From M3007 sp044350425 (lineage in GTDB: Bacteria; Bacteroidota; Bacteroidia; Chitinophagales; Saprospiraceae), in the NCBI GenBank assembly GCA_044350425.1, contig JBILHS010000015.1:1-64000 (forward strand): a DNA stretch of 64,000 nucleotides, given 5' to 3'. A model generated the notes under the pieces. It did no database searches. It saw only the letters and a list, made by a program, of their open reading frames with translations, and was not told the DNA's origin. Position numbers and translations under genes: made by a program. Positions 52,522-61,026 of the stretch are shown one piece after another; position 1 is the first letter of the stretch; each line of letters begins with the position of its first letter.

Positions 52522-53793
52522 CTACCGCGCCCGGTATCCCCGCATCGCATAATACAAAATATACAGGTAGCAAGGCAGCATCAACACCGGAAACGCCGCC
52601 TGGTACCCAATGCTTTTTTCCAGCAAACCATACACCTGCGGGATGATCGCGCCGCCCGCAATACCCATCACCAGCCAGGCAGAACCAATCTGCGTGAATC
52701 GCCCCAGGCCATTGATCGCCAAGGGAAAAATGGCCGGCCACATAACTGCATTGGCCAGACCTAGCAGCGCAATACAAGAAACCGCTGTTGAACCCGTCGT
52801 GAAATAAGTCAATACCGTGAGCAAGGCGCCCAGTATGGCCGAATACTTTAGGAAATCCTGTTGCGCAATGTATTTCGGGATCAAAAGAATGTTCAGCACA
52901 TAGCCCAGCAACATGGCTGCCAGGGTGAACGTGGTAAAATACTTGGTCTGGTCGAGGTCAAAACCCAAAGATTTCCCATAGATACCAATGACATCGCCAG
53001 CCATCACTTCTGCGCCGACGTACACGAAGATCGCGATCGCGCCCATCACCAGATGCGGGAATTGCCACACGTTGGTACGTCCGGCGGCAAGTTTGGTCTG
53101 GGCTTCATCTCCGGAATCAGCAGTGGTATCAATTTCAGGAAGGGAAGATCGACGGATCATCTGGGCCAGTACCGCCAGCACGATGGCCATCACCATGTAG
53201 GGTGCAACCACCCGACCGGACAATTGGTTGAGCAGGTCAGTTTTAACCGCTGCATCGGTGGCCGCATTGATCTGTGTTTCGATGGCGGTTGCATTTTTCA
53301 ATACAATACTGCTCAGGATCAGCGGACTCAGAATACCTGCTACTTTATTGCAGATGCCCATGATGCTGATACGCTGTGCCGCGCTATCGATCGGCCCGAT
53401 AATGCTGATGTAAGGATTGGAGGCGGTTTGCAACAAGGCCAGTCCCATACCCTGAACAAAAAGTCCCAGCAAAAACAGCGGAAAAGCCCTGGCCTGTGCT
53501 GCAGGAATAAAGATCAGACAGCCCACCGCCATGACCAGGAGTCCCCAGGCCATGCCGTTTTTGAATCCGGTAGTTTTTAGAATTTTGGAAGATGGAATTG
53601 CGAGGAAAAAGTAGCTGATGTAAAACGCGAAAGTGACGAACAGGGCCTGTAAAGTGTCCAGTTCACAGGCCAGTTTCAGAAAAGGAATCAGGGTGCCGTT
53701 TAGCCAGGTGACAAAGCCAAAAATGAAGAAGAGCAGGCCGATGATGCTGATCTGGTAAAGATAGCTGCTGCCACGGGTGGTAGAATTTTGCAT
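52522..53793 (-). CDS. Sugar MFS transporter of the FucP/GluP type
   Basis: A 423-residue membrane protein with 12 helices. LLFFIFGFVTWLNGTLIPFL and GLFVQGMGLALLQTASNPYI are hallmarks of the fucose/glucose/galactose:H+ symporter branch of the MFS. AMWPAIFPLAINGLGRF and GIAGGAIIPQVYG near the C-terminus also match. It should import a hexose or deoxyhexose across the inner membrane. The gene is next to no recognisable sugar-catabolic enzyme. Confidence 0.9.
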   Translation of the reverse strand: MQNSTTRGSSYLYQISIIGLLFFIFGFVTWLNGTLIPFLKLACELDTLQALFVTFAFYISYFFLAIPSSKILKTTGFKNGMAWGLLVMAVGCLIFIPAAQARAFPLFLLGLFVQGMGLALLQTASNPYISIIGPIDSAAQRISIMGICNKVAGILSPLILSSIVLKNATAIETQINAATDAAVKTDLLNQLSGRVVAPYMVMAIVLAVLAQMIRRSSLPEIDTTADSGDEAQTKLAAGRTNVWQFPHLVMGAIAIFVYVGAEVMAGDVIGIYGKSLGFDLDQTKYFTTFTLAAMLLGYVLNILLIPKYIAQQDFLKYSAILGALLTVLTYFTTGSTAVSCIALLGLANAVMWPAIFPLAINGLGRFTQIGSAWLVMGIAGGAIIPQVYGLLEKSIGYQAAFPVLMLPCYLYILYYAMRGYRAR

Positions 53794-53914
53794 AGGTTAG
53801 TCGTTTTGCGTTGGAAGGTAAAGGGGGCAAGTTAGTAGGTTGGGATTGACTTTGTTTGAATTTTTTGGGATACAGTAACGCTTGTTACCTTGCTTCCTTA
53901 AAACCACATTCCCC

Positions 53915-55831
53915 ATGCTTGAATCTTCTGTTGAAATTGGTGCAGAGATCTTTTTCGGTCTGGTTAAAAAGGCCTATTCCGGCCTATCTGGTTATGCACA
54001 GGAGCACGATTTTTTCAAAACAGCTACCCGTAAATACATCAAAAACCTGCGCGAAGACTTTGGCGAAGTGCGGGTGCTGGGCATGAAAGAACGTGTGCCG
54101 CTCGAAAGTCTTTATGTTCGCGCCAATGTGCTTGAAAAACTCCAGGTCCGCTCTGGTGTTCTGCCTGAGGAAATGGAACAGAATCGTGCCATGTTCCTTT
54201 CGGCCTTTGGAAAAACGCTTGAAACGGTGGACGGAGAGGAGGTTATTAATAAAAATGAAAACCTAATCGTCCTCGGAAAGCCCGGCGCAGGTAAGACCAC
54301 CTACCTGAAATACCTGACGCTGCGCATGACCTCAAAGGACAAAGACAGCAAAATCAAACAGCGCAGGTTGCCGATTTTTATCACGTTGCATGAGTTTGCC
54401 AAAAGCGGAAAGTCCCTGCTGGATTACATGGTGGAGCAGTTTGGGCTTTGTGGTTTTGAGGATGCCAAACCCTTTATTGAGCGAATGCTTTCCAATGGAG
54501 ATTGTATGGTGCTGCTGGATGGTCTCGATGAGGTGAGTCGGGAAACGAACCTGGATGCTGTGATTCAGGAAGTGACCGATTTCACGCGTCGTTATCGGGA
54601 GAGCCGGTTTGTGGTGAGTTGCCGTGTAGCAGTGTACAACCACTCGTTTCCAAAGTTCAAAGAAGTGGAAATTGCTGATTTTAACAAAGCGCAGATTGAA
54701 GACTTTGTTGGCAAATACTTTCAAAAGGAACCTGAAACAGGGATGGAATGCTGGGGAAAGCTGCAAGAAACCCAGCCCTTGTTAGAAATGGCTTCTGCTC
54801 CTTTGCTGCTTACTTTGCTTTGTATCACTTACGACGAGCGACAGGATTTTCCGGCCAATCGCGCCTTGCTTTATGGTCGGGCTATGGATGCACTGCTCAA
54901 CCGATGGGATGCTTCAAGGCGAATCAAGCGGGACAAATTATACAAGGATCTGGACGAACCGCGACTACTTAACCTGCTTTCGCGTTTGGCAGCAGGCTAT
55001 TTTGAGGAAAACATTTACTTTTTCAGAGAAGAAGACCTGCACCGCCAGATCGGCAATTTTCTAGTCGATCAATTTGGAGAAGAGGCTCGAACTAAAGGCG
55101 CTTTGGTCTTACAAGACATTGAGCAGCATTATGGGTTGATTGTACGGCGCTCGCAGTACGCTTTTTCGTTTTCGCATTTGACTTTTATGGAGTATTTCAC
55201 GGCCCAGTATGTGGTGGATAAAGCCTTGGGCGGTTCTGTGAACGGGTTGATTGAAAGCCATTTTCGCGAGGACCGCTGGCTGGAAGTTTTTGTACTCACT
55301 GCGGGGAAATTGGGGCATGGTGCTGACGAATTCCTTTTGAAATTGCAAAGGAAGAACAGGGAGATAATTCGTGAAGTGCCGGAGTTGGAAACCTTGTTGC
55401 AGGCAATTCAGGCCGCGATTCTTCCAAGGGATAGCAATTATTCAAAGGAGGGAAGGGAGGCTATGGGAGTAGTGCTTGCACTAGGTCGTACTCGTAACGT
55501 AACACAGAAACGAGTCCGAAAACAAGCCCAGAATCAACACCTTAATTTTAAATTACAACTTGCCGGTTATCTTGCTCGCAGCCTTGCTCTTCACATCGAT
55601 CATACTCTTGGCCATACCCTTGATTTTGATAAGTACCTTGATCTTGACCTAGTGAATCTTAATGCTTACAGACGGCAGGCCAATATCTTCAACACACAAA
55701 TAATTTCAAAAATATCATCCTACTTAGAAGGAAATATTTGGATTGTCAAATGCCTAAACTCCGGAGCCACAGTCTCAGCCAAAGCACGGGAGCATGTGCT
55801 GGCTGGCCTTTTCAGGCCAGAAGGAGCGTGA
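53915..55831 (+). CDS. NACHT-domain NTPase, bacterial NLR-like candidate defence protein
   Basis: The start at 53915 (MLESSVEIGAEIFFGLVKKA) is preferred; a longer frame begins at 53882. The 638-residue chain has a short helical N-terminus (1-110) typical of this family (FFKTATRKYIKNLREDFG), Walker A GKPGAGKTT (121-129), Walker B VLLDGLDEV (199-207), sensor VVSCRVAVYNHSF and the NACHT helical part through about 430 (LLTLLCITYDERQDFPANRA, FSFSHLTFMEYFTAQYVV). The last 140 residues (ALGRTRNVTQKRVRKQAQ to the end) are not recognised and lack leucine-rich or HEAT patterns. Single-gene bacterial NACHT proteins have been shown to protect against phages. Confidence 0.88.
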   Translation: MLESSVEIGAEIFFGLVKKAYSGLSGYAQEHDFFKTATRKYIKNLREDFGEVRVLGMKERVPLESLYVRANVLEKLQVRSGVLPEEMEQNRAMFLSAFGKTLETVDGEEVINKNENLIVLGKPGAGKTTYLKYLTLRMTSKDKDSKIKQRRLPIFITLHEFAKSGKSLLDYMVEQFGLCGFEDAKPFIERMLSNGDCMVLLDGLDEVSRETNLDAVIQEVTDFTRRYRESRFVVSCRVAVYNHSFPKFKEVEIADFNKAQIEDFVGKYFQKEPETGMECWGKLQETQPLLEMASAPLLLTLLCITYDERQDFPANRALLYGRAMDALLNRWDASRRIKRDKLYKDLDEPRLLNLLSRLAAGYFEENIYFFREEDLHRQIGNFLVDQFGEEARTKGALVLQDIEQHYGLIVRRSQYAFSFSHLTFMEYFTAQYVVDKALGGSVNGLIESHFREDRWLEVFVLTAGKLGHGADEFLLKLQRKNREIIREVPELETLLQAIQAAILPRDSNYSKEGREAMGVVLALGRTRNVTQKRVRKQAQNQHLNFKLQLAGYLARSLALHIDHTLGHTLDFDKYLDLDLVNLNAYRRQANIFNTQIISKISSYLEGNIWIVKCLNSGATVSAKAREHVLAGLFRPEGA

Positions 55832-55862
55832 GAAGTGACACTTTTTCAAAAAGTATCACTTC
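55832..55862 (+). terminator. Hairpin directly after the NACHT stop
   Basis: GAAGTGACACTTTTT (55832-55846) pairs with AAAAAGTATCACTTC (55848-55862) with one mismatch and a one-nt loop. It begins at the first base after the stop codon. A -7-like box TATTTTTG lies downstream at 55881-55888, which would give the toxin-antitoxin pair its own promoter. Confidence 0.55.
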
Positions 55863-55907
55863 ACGTCAGCAAAAAAACCTTATTTTTGTAACCTTATCGA
55901 ACTTGTC

Positions 55908-56147
55908 ATGCAGCAAACTTCCCGGTACATCATCTCTGACCCAGAAATTCTAGGTGGCACACCTGTTTTCAAGGGCACGCGTGTGCCAATTTCCATACTA
56001 TTCGAGTACCTGCAACAAAGCACAGTAGAGGAGTTTTTAAAAGGCTACCCACACATTAGCCGTGAAATGGTGAACGCTGTCATTTCCATTGCAGCGCAAA
56101 GTTTTTCAGTCAAAAGCCGACCCGCTTCTTATGAAAGTGCTGCTTGA
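55908..56147 (+). CDS. DUF433-family antitoxin
   Basis: The protein has 79 residues with the DUF433 pattern YIISDPEILGGTPVFKGTRV PISILFEYLQQ and EEFLKGYPHISREMVNAVIS. It is a small DNA-binding-type antitoxin. It overlaps the next gene (DUF5615) by 17 nt, the usual order and linkage of this toxin-antitoxin type. It lies 76 nt downstream of the NACHT gene. It is diverged from the orphan DUF433 at 38756. Confidence 0.9.
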   Translation: MQQTSRYIISDPEILGGTPVFKGTRVPISILFEYLQQSTVEEFLKGYPHISREMVNAVISIAAQSFSVKSRPASYESAA

Positions 56148-56532
56148 CGAACAAATTGATTTCCGGATGAAGGGACATTTGGCAGGCTTTGAGGTATTCA
56201 CTTTACATGACTTTGGGTGGCTTGGTTTAAAAAATGGAGAACTCCGGGAAGCTATGCATGGCGAGGATTTTCAATTTTTGGTTACTGCGGACAAGAATAT
56301 GCCTTTTCAACAAAACCTGGAAAAGCTGAGGTTCACTTTGCTGTTGCTTGACACACCATTTTTACTCTGGACTTTTCAGGAGATGTTTGTGCCAAAATTG
56401 AGAGACTTCCTACAAGGTTACCCTGAACCGTTACCCAGAATCGTTCATTTTTCAGTCGATGGCCTTAGCAACGGCGGTAAGAAAAATGCATTGTTGCAAA
56501 TGGTCGGCCCAGAGCAGATTTTGTTTTTGTAA
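56131..56532 (+). CDS. DUF5615 PIN-like toxin
   Basis: The start at 56131 (MKVLLDEQIDFRMKGHLAGF) is chosen over 56089 because the DUF5615 fold begins with the strand MKVLLDE holding the first acidic residue. The second motif FQFLVTADKNMPFQQNLEK carries the Asp pair of the PIN-like site. DUF5615 proteins are predicted RNases and the usual partner of DUF433. The chain of 133 residues is typical. The pair may protect the accessory block from loss or act in defence. Confidence 0.88.
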   Translation: MKVLLDEQIDFRMKGHLAGFEVFTLHDFGWLGLKNGELREAMHGEDFQFLVTADKNMPFQQNLEKLRFTLLLLDTPFLLWTFQEMFVPKLRDFLQGYPEPLPRIVHFSVDGLSNGGKKNALLQMVGPEQILFL

Positions 56533-56581
56533 CGAAGAAGACTTCCTTCCCTACCTTTCATCCCGAAAAAACTACCCATCC

Positions 56582-57919
56582 ATGCACCGCTCCAACGTTG
56601 TTCGTTTAAGCCTTCTTGCCCTGATATTCATCAGCCTCTGTGCCTTGAAACCTATAAGGTTTCTAAAACCTTATAGGTTTGAACCAGCTGAAACCGCTTC
56701 CCATGGGCCGGCAGGTAATCCACAAATCCCCATTTCACCAAATCCCCAAATCACCACTTACCATTCACCACTCACCACTAACCACTCCCCAACCTGGGGC
56801 TTCTTCGCCCACAAACGCATCAACCGCCTGGCCGTACTCACGTTGCCACCGCAAATGATGGTGTTTTTTAAGCCCAACATCGATTATCTCACCGATCATG
56901 CCGTAGATCCCGATATGCGTCGTTATGCCAGCAAAAATGAGGCGCCACGGCATTACATCGACCTGGACAATTATGGTGCGCCGCCCTTTGTGGATCTGCC
57001 GCGGCAGTGGCTGGATGCCATGCTGGTGTATACCGAAATCTGGGTGGTCAATACTCCCGGCGACACTACGCTGCTTTTTGGCAGCAAAAAACCGGTGCAG
57101 GAAGTCTGGCAGCGGGACTATAAAAACTGGTTTGCCAGGCAGTTGCTTCCCCGCTTTTATCGGGATGATGAAACGCTGGATGTTGATTCGCTGGGCCTGC
57201 TTTTGGATGAAATGGGATTTAAGGAAAAACCACAGGCTGCGTTTTTTCGGGAGCATCTTTCGCAGCATGGTGTTTTGCCCTGGAACCTGCAACGGATGCA
57301 GCGCCAGTTGACAGAAGCCTTTAAAATGCGGGATAGCCGACGGATCTTAAAGATCGCGGGCGACATGGGCCACTACATCGGCGACGCGCACGTGCCGCTG
57401 CATACTACAAGCAATTACAACGGACAAAAAACGGAACAACACGGCATCCATGGTTTTTGGGAGAGCCGGATCCCGGAGCTTTTTGCCGACGATTCTTATG
57501 ATTATTTTGTGGGCAAACCGGAATATGTTGAACGCACGGAGGACTGGTTTTGGCAGACTGTTATAGAGTCTAACAAATTGGTAGACAGTGTTTTAACCTT
57601 TGAAAAAAGGTTGCGCCGCACTTTTCCGGTTGACCGGCAGATGTGCCCGGACATGCGCTCCGGTGTGATGTCGGTCATGCCTTGCCGGGACTTTGCCGCA
57701 GCCTATCAGGATGTGATGAATGGCATGGTCGAGCGGCGCCTGCGGGCAGCCATTCACAGCGTCAGCAGTGCCTGGTATACCGCCTGGGTAGATGCAGGAG
57801 AGCCGGATCTTTCAAAAATGGATGCTCCGGTCATCAGCGAGGAGGAGCGAAAGGAAGAAGCAGAAATGCGCAAGAATTTTGAACAAGGGAAGATCCTGGG
57901 TCGGGCGGAGGAACATTGA
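56582..57919 (+). CDS. Zinc-dependent phospholipase C / S1-P1 nuclease-fold exported protein with repeat-derived linker
   Basis: The start at 56582 gives MHRSNVVRLSLLALIFISLC, a signal peptide. Residues 22-33 (LKPIRFLKPYRF) are coded by a 33-nt palindromic repeat and residues 45-70 by a CCA/CCCAA-rich repeat. The enzyme domain starts at W72 (TWGFFAHKRINRLAVLTLP), then RHYIDLDN, AGDMGHYIGDAHVPLHTTSN and EQHGIHGFWESR, which give the His and Asp ligands of a trinuclear zinc site. In the family the mature N-terminal Trp binds zinc and directly follows the signal peptide. Here about 50 repeat-coded residues intervene. Confidence 0.85.
   Translation: MHRSNVVRLSLLALIFISLCALKPIRFLKPYRFEPAETASHGPAGNPQIPISPNPQITTYHSPLTTNHSPTWGFFAHKRINRLAVLTLPPQMMVFFKPNIDYLTDHAVDPDMRRYASKNEAPRHYIDLDNYGAPPFVDLPRQWLDAMLVYTEIWVVNTPGDTTLLFGSKKPVQEVWQRDYKNWFARQLLPRFYRDDETLDVDSLGLLLDEMGFKEKPQAAFFREHLSQHGVLPWNLQRMQRQLTEAFKMRDSRRILKIAGDMGHYIGDAHVPLHTTSNYNGQKTEQHGIHGFWESRIPELFADDSYDYFVGKPEYVERTEDWFWQTVIESNKLVDSVLTFEKRLRRTFPVDRQMCPDMRSGVMSVMPCRDFAAAYQDVMNGMVERRLRAAIHSVSSAWYTAWVDAGEPDLSKMDAPVISEEERKEEAEMRKNFEQGKILGRAEEH
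56648..56680. repeat. 33-nt palindromic repeat inside a coding sequence
   Basis: AAACCTATAAGGTTT, CTA and the reverse complement of the first part. It is the same unit as 52412-52444 apart from the joint base. It keeps the frame open and adds LKPIRFLKPYRF to the protein. Confidence 0.93.
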
Positions 57920-58049
57920 AATGTCGAATGTCCAACAAGGAATGTCTAATTTCCAAGGGGGCGTTTCTCCCGGGATTTGTAAGTTCTGAATGGAATGCAT
58001 GTACTTAAGTCGTGGATGCGTGCGTTCTTTGCCCTTAAAAATAGACACT

Positions 58050-59159
58050 ATGCCATTCAATTATAGTCGATTTATTGTCCCGCTCCTGTTTTTATCCCTT
58101 TCGTTGCCGGCTCAAACCGACACCCTGCGGCTGATTTTTGCAGGCGATATCATGGGCCATGCACCGCAGATCTCCAGTGCCAAAAATGCACAGGGTGGAT
58201 ACGACTATACGCCTTGTTTCAAATATGTAAAGCCCATTCTCGAAGGCGCTGACATTGCCATTGGCAACCTGGAACTTACGTTACCAGGCAAAGCGCCCTA
58301 CACCGGCTATCCAATGTTTAGAAGCCCTGATGCCCTGGCCACAGGATTGAAAAATGCTGGATTTGATTTGCTGGTGACTTCCAACAACCATTCGAACGAT
58401 GCCCATGGCCTGGGGGTGACCAACACCATTGAAACCCTGCGAAAGGAAGGTTTTCTGCAGACAGGAACCTTCAAAAACAAACGAGACCGTGACGCCCTGT
58501 ATCCCTTGATGATCTACAAAAACGGGTTCAAGATTGCCTTGCTAAATTACACTTACGATACCAATGGCGTACCGACAGAAGCCCCAACAATCGTAAATCT
58601 GATCGAAAACGGGCAGATCGCTGCGGATCTGGCAGAAGCCAGGGCACGAAAACCACACTTCATTATTGTGGTAATGCACTGGGGCCTGGAATATCAGCTG
58701 ACAGAAAACGCAGTGCAACGCGAACAGGCCAAATTTCTGATCCAGAACGGCGCAGACATGGTGATCGGTTCGCACCCACACGTGGTGCAGCCCATCCGTA
58801 CGGAACGGGTAACGATGCCCAATGGGTCAGAAAAAGAAGCACTTGTGGTGTATTCGCTGGGTAATTTTATTTCAAATCAACAGCAGCCCAACACGGATGG
58901 CGGGATCCTTTTTCAGGTAGATCTATTGAAGCGGAAAGGGAGCACAGAGGTCCGTTTGGGCGAGCATGGTATGATCCCGATGTATCGGTATATTCACAAA
59001 ACAGCAGAGGGGAAAAGCACCTTTTTTGCTTTGCCGGTTTCGCAACTGGAGCGCAATGCCGACCTGGTTCCCGGTATGCCGCTATCGGCGCAAAGTGCTA
59101 TGCTGAAATTTGCAGAAGGGCTACGCAAACGCGTAAAATACCAGGAGTTGACCCATTGA
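58050..59159 (+). CDS. CapA-family (PgsA-like) exported metallophosphatase-fold protein
   Basis: The start at 58050 gives MPFNYSRFIVPLLFLSLSLP and a signal peptide ending LPAQ; a longer frame starts at 57990. The CapA motifs are LIFAGDIMGHAPQ, IAIGNLELTLPG, LLVTSNNHSNDAHG, IIVVMHWGLEYQ and VIGSHPHVVQPI, which form the two-metal site. About 369 residues. The family includes poly-gamma-glutamate capsule proteins, but many homologues act in other cell-envelope roles. No other cap genes are nearby, so capsule synthesis is not supported here. The 130 nt upstream show no clear repeat unit. Confidence 0.87.
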   Translation: MPFNYSRFIVPLLFLSLSLPAQTDTLRLIFAGDIMGHAPQISSAKNAQGGYDYTPCFKYVKPILEGADIAIGNLELTLPGKAPYTGYPMFRSPDALATGLKNAGFDLLVTSNNHSNDAHGLGVTNTIETLRKEGFLQTGTFKNKRDRDALYPLMIYKNGFKIALLNYTYDTNGVPTEAPTIVNLIENGQIAADLAEARARKPHFIIVVMHWGLEYQLTENAVQREQAKFLIQNGADMVIGSHPHVVQPIRTERVTMPNGSEKEALVVYSLGNFISNQQQPNTDGGILFQVDLLKRKGSTEVRLGEHGMIPMYRYIHKTAEGKSTFFALPVSQLERNADLVPGMPLSAQSAMLKFAEGLRKRVKYQELTH

Positions 59160-59169
59160 TTCCATTACC

Positions 59170-59211
59170 CACATTGACCCCATTGACCACATTAAAATAT
59201 TGACCACATTC
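59170..59211. repeat. ATTGACCACATT leader repeat before the radical SAM gene
   Basis: The last 31 nt (59181-59211) match 46951-46981 at 30 of 31 positions. Both copies end 4 nt before an ATG. Confidence 0.92.
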
Positions 59212-59215
59212 CCCC

Positions 59216-60625
59216 ATGGATCGTCCCTACATATACTACGATTTCACCCTGAGCCTCTGCTCCCAGTGCCTCCGCCGGGTAGATGCAAAAGTGATCTTTG
59301 AAAACGACAAGGTGTGGATGCTGAAACGCTGTCCCACCCATGGTCCAGAAAAGGTGCTGGTGGCAGATGATATAGAATATTACCGGACCACGCGCAACTA
59401 CGCCAAGCGCAGCGAAATGCCGCGCAAATTCAATACCCACACCCACTACGGCTGTCCATACGATTGCGGACTCTGTCCTGATCACGAGCAGCATTCCTGT
59501 CTGACCATCATTGAAGTGACCGATCGTTGCAATCTCGCTTGTCCAACCTGCTATGCCGAGTCCAGTCCGCATCACGGGCGGCACCGTACCCTGGAAGAGA
59601 TCGAGATGATGCTCGACCTGGTAGTGGCCAATGAAGGAGAGCCGGATGTGGTTCAGATCAGTGGTGGAGAACCAACGATACACCCCCAGTTTTTTGAAAT
59701 TCTGGATATGGCGAAGACCAAACCCATTCGGCATTTGATGGTGAATACCAATGGGATCCGGATCGCAAAAGATCCAGGTTTTGCGGAAAGACTGGCCACT
59801 TATGCCCCTGATTTTGAGGTTTATCTGCAATTTGATTCCTTTGAGCCCCATGTTTTGGAAAGCCTGCGGGGAGAAAATTTGCTGGAAACCAAAATGAAGG
59901 CACTGGAAAATCTCAACCGGGTAAACCTCTCCACGACCCTCGTTATGACCCTGCAAAAAGGCCTGAACGACGGAGAAATTGGCAAGATTCTCGACTTCGC
60001 ATTACAGCAAAAATGCGTGCGTGGGGTTACGTTTCAGCCCACGCAGGTAGCCGGACGTACCGATGGATTTGACCCGGCGACGGATCGGATCACCCTGACA
60101 GAAGTGCGCAAACAGATTCTTCGTCAGGCTCCTGTTTTTCAACCCGAAGATATTATTCCTGTGCCCTGTAATCCTGACGCACTGGCCATGGCTTATGCCT
60201 TGAAGATCGATGGACAGGTGTTCCCACTCACCCGGTTCATCAATCCGCAGGACATTCTCGATAATTCGCGCAATACCATTGTATATGAACAAGATGAGCG
60301 GCTACATCAACACATGGTACAACTATTCAGCACCGGAAATTCTGTGGAGTGCGCCACCAACGAATTGAACCAGAGCCTGATGTGCTGTTTGCCGCAGGTA
60401 GTTGCGCCCAACCTGGGTTACGAAAACCTGTTCCGGATCATCATCATGCGTTTCATTGATGCATATGATTTTGATGTGCGTTCTATCAAAAAGTCTTGTG
60501 TTCATATTGTTAGTCTGGAGGATAAAAAGATCATTCCCTTTGAAACGATGAATCTGTTTTACAGGGATCCCTTGAAACGGGCCTATCTGGAAAAATTGCG
60601 GGCGGAAGAAGTGCCGATGTTTTGA
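59216..60625 (+). CDS. Radical SAM enzyme of the tetraether-synthase-like (MJ0619/Tes) group
   Basis: A 469-residue protein with an N-terminal rubredoxin-like Cys set (C15, C18, C39), a second cysteine group GCPYDCGLCPDHEQHSC (C80, C84, C87, C95) and the radical SAM motif C105-x3-C109-x2-C112 (DRCNLACPTCYAE). GGEP is in SGGEPTIHPQF. This arrangement of extra clusters is that of archaeal Tes, which joins lipid tails by C-C bonds. SIKKSCVHIV is near the C-terminus. It heads a likely operon ending in an Lgt-like membrane protein, which also suggests a lipid substrate. The actual reaction in bacteria is not known to me. Confidence 0.82.
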   Translation: MDRPYIYYDFTLSLCSQCLRRVDAKVIFENDKVWMLKRCPTHGPEKVLVADDIEYYRTTRNYAKRSEMPRKFNTHTHYGCPYDCGLCPDHEQHSCLTIIEVTDRCNLACPTCYAESSPHHGRHRTLEEIEMMLDLVVANEGEPDVVQISGGEPTIHPQFFEILDMAKTKPIRHLMVNTNGIRIAKDPGFAERLATYAPDFEVYLQFDSFEPHVLESLRGENLLETKMKALENLNRVNLSTTLVMTLQKGLNDGEIGKILDFALQQKCVRGVTFQPTQVAGRTDGFDPATDRITLTEVRKQILRQAPVFQPEDIIPVPCNPDALAMAYALKIDGQVFPLTRFINPQDILDNSRNTIVYEQDERLHQHMVQLFSTGNSVECATNELNQSLMCCLPQVVAPNLGYENLFRIIIMRFIDAYDFDVRSIKKSCVHIVSLEDKKIIPFETMNLFYRDPLKRAYLEKLRAEEVPMF

Positions 60626-60643
60626 AAATCAAATACGTATGCT

Positions 60644-60901
60644 ATGAAAAATCCAAATCCTTGGGTGCTTGGTATTAATTTGTTGGTTTATGGGACTTGT
60701 TATGTAATGCGACCAGCACGCTACTTTGAATATTTTTTTGTGTTTTGTGGTATCAATGCATTGCTGGGAATCTTATTACTTTTAATGCAGAAAAAAGCGC
60801 TGGGGCAAGCGTTTCTTTTATCAGCCTTTGTTATTCCGCTTATTGGGCTGGGCGTTTGCGCGATCATCCTTTCTCAATTACGAATTGGTGGCTCACACTG
60901 A
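60644..60901 (+). CDS. Small membrane protein (85 aa) in the radical SAM/Lgt-like operon
   Basis: Hydrophobic protein with about three transmembrane helices (FFVFCGINALLGILLLLMQ, LSAFVIPLIGLGVCAIIL). It starts 18 nt after the radical SAM gene. The function is unknown; no family recognised. Confidence 0.6.
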   Translation: MKNPNPWVLGINLLVYGTCYVMRPARYFEYFFVFCGINALLGILLLLMQKKALGQAFLLSAFVIPLIGLGVCAIILSQLRIGGSH

Positions 60902-60927
60902 CCATATTTTATACATGCGAGCATTGG

Positions 60928-61006
60928 ATTGGTAGTTTCACCTGAGATATATTGATAGTCTCACTCCAAGTGAGACTATCAATATATCTCAGGTGAAACT
61001 ACCAAT
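60928..61006. repeat. Perfect 38-bp inverted repeat with a 3-nt loop
   Basis: The left arm (60928-60965) and right arm (60969-61006) are exact reverse complements with loop CCA. Arms begin ATTGGTAGTTTCACCTGAG. No T run follows. It lies between two co-directional small genes in the radical SAM operon and would form a very stable RNA hairpin. Confidence 0.97.
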
Positions 61007-61026
61007 TTTCACAAATTGACCAATAT

